DNA from: Spirochaetales bacterium
Lineage (GTDB): Bacteria > Spirochaetota > Spirochaetia > DSM-2461
Assembly: GCA_002748225.1 (NCBI GenBank)
Contig: PDRU01000037.1
Coordinates: 1-5,713, forward strand
DNA length: 5,713 nucleotides
Direction: 5' to 3'
Below, piece after piece: positions 1 through 4,720 of this stretch. Each line of letters opens with the position of its first letter. The stretch's first letter is position 1. A program made the translations under genes and the position numbers. The notes under the pieces were generated by a model. The model did not search any database, was not told the DNA's origin, and saw only the letters and a list, made by a program, of their open reading frames with translations.

Positions 1-568
1 AAACAACAAGCTTTGCGCAGCCCAGCCCGCCGCTCTCTGCGGTCAGGGCGGCTGTTTCTTTTATGACGCGTCCCATTTGGGCAACCGCGTCCATGTTCAG
101 GCCTGCACGGGTTGTTGCAATATTAACCGATGAACACACCTTGACCGTTGATGCAAGGGCCTGGGGTATTGAGTTTATAAGTTTACGATCTCCGCTGGTA
201 TAGCCTTTGTGTACAAGGGCCGAGAAACCGCCGATGAAGTCTACACCTGTCTCGGCGGCCGCCCTGTCGAGGGTTTCGGCAAAGGCCGCGTAGTTTTCAT
301 CACCGGAAGATTCGGCTATTAATGCGATCGGGGTAACCGATATACGCTTGTTTATAATGGGAATGCCGAAGTCTGTCTGAATATCATCAGCCGCGGCAAC
401 AAGGTTTCCGGCGAGACGGGTTATTTTGTCGTAGATCTTCTTTCGTGATTTATTTCCTGATTCGCTTGCGCAGTCTCTTAAAGATATGCCCATTGTAATG
501 GTACGGATATCAAGGTTTTCACGGTCGATCATCTCAATGGTTTCAAGTATTTCTCCGGGTCTGATCAT
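1..568 (-). CDS. UPF0210 / DUF711 (PFL family) protein, N-terminal part, cut by window edge
   Basis: The minus-strand frame opens at the ATG at 566-568 and stays open to base 1, giving 189 codons of a protein whose relatives are about 450 residues long. The N-terminus has the recognisable family pattern: an opening helix with ETIEMI, then LDIRTITMGISLRDC at about residues 19-33, IYDKITRLA near 45-53, and FGIPIINKRISVTPIALI near 67-84. Further on are GVDFIGGFSALVHKGYT and a C-terminal SGGLGCAKL stretch. From family knowledge, these proteins have a barrel fold resembling pyruvate formate-lyase, but no reaction is firmly assigned. An AAGGTGG ribosome-binding site (578-584) lies 9 bases before the ATG and overlaps the stop codon of the ACT gene. 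Only 14 bases separate the two genes, so they are almost certainly co-transcribed and translationally linked. Family identity is secure; function is unknown. Confidence 0.93.
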   Translation of the reverse strand, partial: MIRPGEILETIEMIDRENLDIRTITMGISLRDCASESGNKSRKKIYDKITRLAGNLVAAADDIQTDFGIPIINKRISVTPIALIAESSGDENYAAFAETLDRAAAETGVDFIGGFSALVHKGYTSGDRKLINSIPQALASTVKVCSSVNIATTRAGLNMDAVAQMGRVIKETAALTAESGGLGCAKLVV

Positions 569-582
569 CTTTGCCGTCCACC

Positions 583-852
583 TTAAATTCTGTGCATTGA
601 ATTGAAAATTTCTTCGCGCTGAATGCGTACTGATAAACCGTTCTGCCTGCCGTAATCGGTTAGTTTTTCAGAAAGAACGGAAAACGGGCCTTCTAATTCC
701 GATGTATCTACCATCATTATCATTGTGAACATATCATTCATTACTGTTTGGTTAATATCAAGAATGTTGACATTGCGATCGGCAAGTATATTTGCAATTG
801 CCGCAATAATTCCCACAGTATCTTTTCCTATAACTGTAATAAAAGATTTCAT
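583..852 (-). CDS. ACT domain protein, UPF0237 family
   Basis: This 89-residue protein is a single free-standing ACT domain, the usual length for UPF0237. The N-terminus KSFITVIGKDTVGIIAAIA is the typical first strand and ligand-loop helix (a G-K-D-x-V-G-I-I pattern), followed by LADRNVNILDINQTV and the second hydrophobic strand FTMIMMVD. ACT domains usually bind amino acids and act as sensors; UPF0237 resembles the glycine-cleavage regulator GcvR, but its ligand is not known to me. The frame could also open six bases upstream at a TTG (856-858), which lies only 5 bases from the AGGAGG site. I prefer the ATG at 850-852 because it gives the family's normal length and an M-K-x-x-I-T-V start. 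The UPF0210 gene follows directly, the standard partner arrangement, which suggests the ACT protein regulates or is part of a complex with that protein. Confidence 0.93.
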   Translation of the reverse strand: MKSFITVIGKDTVGIIAAIANILADRNVNILDINQTVMNDMFTMIMMVDTSELEGPFSVLSEKLTDYGRQNGLSVRIQREEIFNSMHRI

Positions 853-863
853 TTCCAAGTTTT

Positions 864-869
864 CCTCCT
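864..869 (-). promoter_or_regulatory. Ribosome-binding site of the ACT gene
   Basis: A perfect AGGAGG on the minus strand. It is 11 bases from the preferred ATG at 852 and 5 bases from an in-frame TTG at 858, so spacing alone does not settle the start. Family length favours the ATG. Confidence 0.75.
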
Positions 870-944
870 GTTTCCAGGGTGTATTTTTTTCAATATTGCA
901 GTTCCGCCCCGGGATAATTCTCTGCCGCCGCAGGCAAAATTGTC

Positions 945-974
945 ATTATAAAACTATTCCGCGCCGGCCGGCAA
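945..974 (-). promoter_or_regulatory. Candidate sigma-70-type promoter for the ACT-UPF0210 pair
   Basis: On the minus strand, TTGCCG (969-974; four of six bases match TTGACA) is followed after 18 bases by a perfect TATAAT (945-950). It sits in the 131-base gap between the end of the DUF115 gene and the ACT start, giving a predicted leader of about 85 bases. I see no convincing rho-independent terminator for the upstream gene in this gap, so read-through from the foldase-DUF115 operon is also possible. The assignment rests on consensus match and position only. Confidence 0.5.
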
Positions 975-983
975 TCCCGCGCC

Positions 984-2513
984 TTATGCTTCCGGGTTTA
1001 GCTGGCGCAGTATGTAGCGCTGCAGCCGGCGGCTTCTGCTGACAGCACGCACCAGAAAAGCGTTATCTTCCCTGGGAAGGGGCGGCGGGTCGGGAAAGTC
1101 GGCATATATTTCATCGCGTTCTGTCAGTGCCGCAGCCACATCGGATGCCTCGGCGCGGCCTTCCGCGTAGTGCTGCCACCGGTCTATTACCCGTTCAAGG
1201 GTCTGCAGTTCCTCGCTTAGAAAGGCTTGCGCGTCAGCGGAAGCCGAGCTTTTCTGCGGAAAGATGCCCTGCCACGGCTCTTTTTCTTTAAGCAGCAGTT
1301 TTCCGGCTTCTTCAAAACGGACCAGAGGCAGGTTCAGATCGGCTCCTCCGGGCTGCAGTATGCCTAGGCGGCTTTCTTTGGCGTAACGGTCTTTGAAGAT
1401 GGCCGCGTAGCTTTCCAGTACTCTGTCTGTCTGTATGCTTCCGCCTGATGCTGCCGGTACTCTGGAAGGTACGGCGGCCATGGCTGCCGGCCAGAGCGGC
1501 GCGGGGGTCAGCCGGCTGATGCGGCTCAGCTGCCAACGGTGAACGGATGTTCCCTGCGCGTGGGTTTTTCCCGGAGTGTAGGCAAAGTCGAGACCGCTTA
1601 AGAGAACAGTGCCGCTTGTGGAGGCCAGGGCTATTTCCACGGCCGCTATTCCCACTGAGCCCAGGGGCGGCAGAATGTATGGGCGCAGTCCGGCTTTCCG
1701 GGCGCGGTTGAGAAAGTACAGGTTGGCGAAGTTGGACGAAAAAAGCTGATGCGCTCCTCCGGAGGCGTTCAGGGAGGGCGGGTAGGCGCTCAGGTCGCCT
1801 ATTACCGGTATGCCGCTTTGGGAGAGGCCGTGAAAGTCCAGCATGTTCCAGGCCTGGGTTTCGAGCACTACTATGGCGTCGGCCTTGATGCCGGCTCTCC
1901 AGAGAGCGGCCGCCGCGGTGTCGGCTGCCAGTATGTAGAGCTTCTGCTGATTTTTCCTTAGAAAGGGGAACGCTTTTTCCAGGCTGGGACCGGCGCCGGC
2001 AACCACAATGGGGCCGCTGGTGAAGGGGCCGGGAGGCTGGGCTGTGTGCGGGAGAAGCGCCGTGTCCGGAGCAGTAAAATTGTAGAGTGTTCTGTAGAGA
2101 TGGGCATGGAGGGCGCTTCCTCCAGACAGATCCACTCTTTTTATCCGGCGGAATTTCCACAGCCCCAGCTGTTCCAGAAAAGCGTTCAGGCCGGCTGTAT
2201 CTTTAATTTGCACCCAGCTGACGCGCGGGTGTCCGGCCAATTCGGCAGAACGGGCTTCTCTGCACAGATTTTCCAGTTCTTCCGATACTTCCAGAGCCAG
2301 AATATGGGAGCTTTCGGGAATGCGGTCCAGCAGTGTTTGCAGTCCGTATCCCAGCAGAGGGGAGGGGACAAAGTACAGGCACTGTTCGGCGCTTTCTACT
2401 GCCAGAGCCGCTTTCTGCGGCCGGCTTGAAGGATTGTAGCGGGAATACAGATAGCGCCCGGCTGCTTCCACAGTTAAACCATGTTCTGTGGATTCCAGCC
2501 GGGGGCTGTTCAT
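984..2513 (-). CDS. DUF115 / MptE-like domain protein (6-hydroxymethylpterin pyrophosphokinase-like, Maf-type family)
   Basis: A 509-residue protein with a central DUF115 domain. The marks are a nucleotide-binding-type loop VVAGAGPSLEK (about 170-180), ILAADTAAAALWRAGIKADAIVVLE (about 194-218), GSVGIAAVEIALAS (about 285-298) and the family motif LSGLDFAYTPGKTHAQG (about 305-321). An N-terminal region of about 165 residues precedes the domain, and a charged, helical C-terminal tail (about 400-509) follows it. The archaeal relative MptE is a pterin pyrophosphokinase, while bacterial members are often named motility-associated factor and linked to glycosylation of flagellin. Which applies here cannot be told from sequence. 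No signal peptide or membrane segment is visible, so it is probably cytoplasmic. The ATG at 2511-2513 is preceded by GGAG (2524-2527), immediately after the stop codon of the foldase gene 15 bases away, indicating one operon. Confidence 0.85.
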   Translation of the reverse strand: MNSPRLESTEHGLTVEAAGRYLYSRYNPSSRPQKAALAVESAEQCLYFVPSPLLGYGLQTLLDRIPESSHILALEVSEELENLCREARSAELAGHPRVSWVQIKDTAGLNAFLEQLGLWKFRRIKRVDLSGGSALHAHLYRTLYNFTAPDTALLPHTAQPPGPFTSGPIVVAGAGPSLEKAFPFLRKNQQKLYILAADTAAAALWRAGIKADAIVVLETQAWNMLDFHGLSQSGIPVIGDLSAYPPSLNASGGAHQLFSSNFANLYFLNRARKAGLRPYILPPLGSVGIAAVEIALASTSGTVLLSGLDFAYTPGKTHAQGTSVHRWQLSRISRLTPAPLWPAAMAAVPSRVPAASGGSIQTDRVLESYAAIFKDRYAKESRLGILQPGGADLNLPLVRFEEAGKLLLKEKEPWQGIFPQKSSASADAQAFLSEELQTLERVIDRWQHYAEGRAEASDVAAALTERDEIYADFPDPPPLPREDNAFLVRAVSRSRRLQRYILRQLNPEA

Positions 2514-2528
2514 TATGACACTGCTCCG

Positions 2529-4091
2529 TTAACCCTGATTTGAAGGGAAAAACCGGTTATAGGCTTCAGAAAAATCATTTTCAAAAAGAGGATTTTCGCT
2601 GCTCAGAACTGCCGAGCGGAAATCATTCTCTCTGGAACGGGACATTTCGTACTTCACCAGATCTTCCCAGTATTGCAGGGGTTCCTGTTCCGACTCGGAT
2701 ACCAGTGAAAAGAGTCCTACAGCGCTGTTCAGTACAACCGGTTCCGATATATCGCCAATTTTGTTCATTGTCAAAAGGGCTTCCCAGAAAGTTTCAGAAC
2801 TGCTGCTGCCTGAAAGGCTGGCGTCTCCATTGGTTTCCGGTCCGCTGCCCAGCAGGGAATCGTTTCCAAAATTAAAGGCAAATTCATTGGTGCTGGAAAC
2901 CGTTAAGCCGGCTTCTTCGGCTGCGCTTCGGAAATTACCTCTGCTGCGGGCCTGCAGGGACAGCTCTTTAGCCCGGGCTATAAGGGTATCTTCAATAAGA
3001 CCGGCTTCGTTCTGAAGCATGTAGCCCCGTACCTGATCTTTTATATCCTCAGCGGCAGGGTTCGCAATGGCTCCCTCTGTGCGGAAAATCATCCAGCCGT
3101 AGTCGGTATCAAAAGGACCGGTTACTTCGCCTTTTTTGGCGGCAAAAACCGCATCGGCATTTTCGCTGCCGATGAGTTCTGAAAGTCTGTAATATTCGGT
3201 GGCTCCCATGCTGCCGCCGTCCTGCGCGAAGCTGTCATCTGAATTTTTCATGGCCAGATTGCTGAAGGCATCCATGTTGTCTTTCTGCTCCTGATAGAGC
3301 TGGAAAACTTCGTTGGCTTTTTCTTCCGCTTCAGAGCTGCTTCTTTTGTTTCCTGCTTCAATGGTAATACGGCTCAGAGGCAGCCGGCGGAAGAGTTGAG
3401 GATTTTTTTCTGCGTATGCAATAACGTCTTTTTCGGGGAAGTCGGTGAAGGGAATGGTAACATATTCGTATGATTTGACGCTGCGGCGCATATCTTCCAG
3501 GAAATCAAGCTCTCCGGCGGAATAGTAACGGGAATTCAGAACATCTTCAGCCCAGGTGGTCAGAGTCAGCTGTTCACGCATTTGAGTTCTGACAGCGGCT
3601 TTGCGGGAGGATGAGGCATTCAGGTACAGCTCTTCATCGAATTCTCCGTTGGTACGGAAGGGACCGAACTTTACAATGTAGCGGTCAACGGCCCGCGGTG
3701 ATATTTTATAACCGCTGTCGTCCAGTTCATAGGCAATAGCCTCATTAACAACTACTTTCCGGAATGCCTGCTGCCAGGCCATAAGGCGGAAAAACTGAAT
3801 CATTTCATTGCTGGTCTCATTACCTTTTTGCTGCAGCTGATTGTTGGTTCTGCTGATTTCATTTTCAACAGCCTGCCCAAAGGCATTATCGGGACGGAAT
3901 TCAATGTTCCGGTTACCGTAACGTCCGAATACAAAAGAGGCCTGATTCCGGCCCCTGCCCGAAGAAAAAGACACAAAAATCAGGCCGATAATGGCCAGAG
4001 TTACAAGCGCAGCACCGAAATATTTGAATACTTTACCGGACAGACTGCGGTTTTTCTCCTGTTCCTTAAATGGATTATTTTTAGCTGACAT
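2529..4091 (-). CDS. Membrane-anchored SurA/PpiD-like periplasmic foldase with a parvulin domain
   Basis: A 520-residue protein. A short basic cytoplasmic N-terminus (about 1-22) leads into one membrane helix, FGAALVTLAIIGLIFVSF (about 25-42), with the remainder predicted in the periplasm. A SurA/PpiD N-terminal chaperone-like region spans about 50-210, including VVVNEAIAYELDDSGYKIS. A parvulin-type domain covers about 236-340, with FSNLAMKNSDDSFAQDGGSM and GEVTGPFDTDYGWMIFRTEG. A further chaperone-like C-terminal part follows. Such proteins assist folding of secreted and outer-membrane proteins. The two histidines usual in active parvulins are not seen (SRITIE and YGWMIF at the expected places), so isomerase activity is doubtful, as is known for PpiD of E. 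coli. I chose the ATG at 4091, which has GGAAGG just upstream. The frame also offers a GTG at 4133, but this has no ribosome-binding site and lies upstream of the predicted transcription start. Confidence 0.85.
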   Translation of the reverse strand: MSAKNNPFKEQEKNRSLSGKVFKYFGAALVTLAIIGLIFVSFSSGRGRNQASFVFGRYGNRNIEFRPDNAFGQAVENEISRTNNQLQQKGNETSNEMIQFFRLMAWQQAFRKVVVNEAIAYELDDSGYKISPRAVDRYIVKFGPFRTNGEFDEELYLNASSSRKAAVRTQMREQLTLTTWAEDVLNSRYYSAGELDFLEDMRRSVKSYEYVTIPFTDFPEKDVIAYAEKNPQLFRRLPLSRITIEAGNKRSSSEAEEKANEVFQLYQEQKDNMDAFSNLAMKNSDDSFAQDGGSMGATEYYRLSELIGSENADAVFAAKKGEVTGPFDTDYGWMIFRTEGAIANPAAEDIKDQVRGYMLQNEAGLIEDTLIARAKELSLQARSRGNFRSAAEEAGLTVSSTNEFAFNFGNDSLLGSGPETNGDASLSGSSSSETFWEALLTMNKIGDISEPVVLNSAVGLFSLVSESEQEPLQYWEDLVKYEMSRSRENDFRSAVLSSENPLFENDFSEAYNRFFPSNQG

Positions 4092-4095
4092 AAAA

Positions 4096-4101
4096 CCTTC
4101 C
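4096..4101 (-). promoter_or_regulatory. Ribosome-binding site deciding the foldase start
   Basis: GGAAGG on the minus strand lies 4 bases before the ATG at 4091. The alternative GTG start at 4133 has no purine-rich site upstream, and starting there would put the hydrophobic residues VFCLPYILL ahead of the basic N-terminus typical of this family. Confidence 0.65.
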
Positions 4102-4123
4102 GTAAGAAGAATGTATGGAAGGC

Positions 4124-4153
4124 AAAATACCACAGGCGGCGGCCGGTAGTCAA
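4124..4153 (-). promoter_or_regulatory. Candidate sigma-70-type promoter for the foldase-DUF115 operon
   Basis: On the minus strand, TTGACT (4148-4153; five of six bases match) is followed after 18 bases by TATTTT (4124-4129; four of six). The predicted transcript would begin near 4117, giving a leader of about 25 bases before the ATG at 4091. This is a consensus match in the right place and has no other support. Confidence 0.45.
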
Positions 4154-4207
4154 CGTATAGTATGGTGAAGAATCTTCCTGTTACTGCTGTTCCAGGTGTA
4201 TAGTTGA

Positions 4208-4217
4208 TTCCCGGGAA
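4208..4217. promoter_or_regulatory. Perfect 10-base palindrome in the divergent intergenic region
   Basis: TTCCCGGGAA lies near the middle of the region between the divergent foldase and rhodanese genes, a place where an operator controlling either side could sit. Symmetry stops at the tenth base and no second copy is seen, so this may be chance. Confidence 0.2.
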
Positions 4218-4230
4218 CTCCTTTTTGTTG

Positions 4231-4259
4231 TTGATCAGTCTGTCTATTATTACTAATCT
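4231..4259 (+). promoter_or_regulatory. Weak candidate promoter for the rhodanese-adaptor operon
   Basis: TTGATC (4231-4236) and TAATCT (4254-4259) are 17 bases apart. The first is a fair -35 match and the second a poor -10 match. A better -10-like hexamer, TATTAT (4245-4250), lacks a good -35 at proper spacing. A promoter for the plus-strand genes must lie in this region, but its exact position is uncertain. Confidence 0.3.
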
Positions 4260-4302
4260 GGGTGTACATAGGATGCAATATTGGGGAAAACCTCTCTTTT
4301 AA

Positions 4303-4316
4303 GATGCATCATGATG
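4303..4316. repeat. Two overlapping short palindromes in the rhodanese leader
   Basis: GATGCATC (4303-4310) and CATCATGATG (4307-4316) are each perfect palindromes and share four bases. They end 9 bases before the ribosome-binding site of the rhodanese gene. They could be a repressor site or merely simple-sequence symmetry from repeated ATG/CAT triplets. Confidence 0.3.
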
Positions 4317-4325
4317 AATAATAAT

Positions 4326-4330
4326 GGAGG
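4326..4330 (+). promoter_or_regulatory. Ribosome-binding site deciding the rhodanese start
   Basis: GGAGG lies 5 bases before the ATG at 4336. An in-frame ATG at 4324 overlaps this site and has no site of its own, so the later ATG is the real start. Confidence 0.85.
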
Positions 4331-4335
4331 TTTAT

Positions 4336-4695
4336 ATGGATAAGGGCGCTGTTGTCGGCGCAATAGTTCTGGGTGCATTAACCGTTTTTGGATATGCGCG
4401 GATGTTTCTTTCGGGACGGGGAAGTGTAAAACTGAAAGAAATTCTGCCCAAAGCTGTGGTTGTCGATGTGCGGACTAATGCCGAATATAAGGAAGGGCAT
4501 TACAGCGGGGCCATTAACCTGCCGGTTGAGAAAATTGCTAAAAGCAGCCGGAAACTGGGAAATACGGATAAGCCCATAATTCTTTATTGTGCATCAGGGA
4601 GCCGCGCGGGCAAGGCCGCCCGTATACTTCGGCGTCAGGGTTTTCAGCAGGTGTATAATGGTATTAATATGACAACGCTGGACAGCCTGAAATAA
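4336..4695 (+). CDS. Small membrane-anchored rhodanese-domain protein
   Basis: A 119-residue protein. One N-terminal membrane helix (about 4-24, GAVVGAIVLGALTVFGYARMF) is followed by a single rhodanese domain. The domain shows VVVDVRTNAEYKEGHYSGAIN (about 41-61) and the active-site loop CASGSRAGKAA, with the probable catalytic cysteine at 85. Rhodaneses carry sulfur as a cysteine persulfide and transfer it to acceptors such as cyanide or thiols; the physiological acceptor here is not visible. The positive charges lie after the helix (R22, R28, K32, K34), which by the positive-inside rule would place the domain on the cytoplasmic side. However, the segment could also be a signal anchor with a periplasmic domain. 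The efflux adaptor gene follows after 25 bases, so the two are probably co-transcribed. Identity as a rhodanese is secure; topology and substrate are not. Confidence 0.92.
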   Translation: MDKGAVVGAIVLGALTVFGYARMFLSGRGSVKLKEILPKAVVVDVRTNAEYKEGHYSGAINLPVEKIAKSSRKLGNTDKPIILYCASGSRAGKAARILRRQGFQQVYNGINMTTLDSLK

Positions 4696-4720
4696 TGAGT
4701 TGCGGCAGGGAGGCTCTTTT

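Noticed and set aside
955..983. Possible terminator after the DUF115 gene
   Set aside because: The GCCGGCCGGC palindrome there has no room for a loop and is followed by GCGGAATAGTTTT, not a clean stem and T-run.
1312..2160. Long minus-strand frame of 282 codons within the DUF115 gene
   Set aside because: It overlaps the DUF115 gene in another frame, and its Arg/Pro/Ser-rich translation is typical of an out-of-frame shadow in GC-rich coding DNA.
4092..4133. N-terminal extension of the foldase starting at GTG 4133
   Set aside because: No ribosome-binding site precedes the GTG, it lies upstream of the predicted transcription start, and the ATG at 4091 has a good site and a family-like basic N-terminus.
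4149..4265. 39-codon minus-strand frame from an ATG at about 4265 (MYTQISNNRQ...)
   Set aside because: No ribosome-binding site, Gln/Asn-rich composition without recognisable features, and it lies in the probable promoter region.
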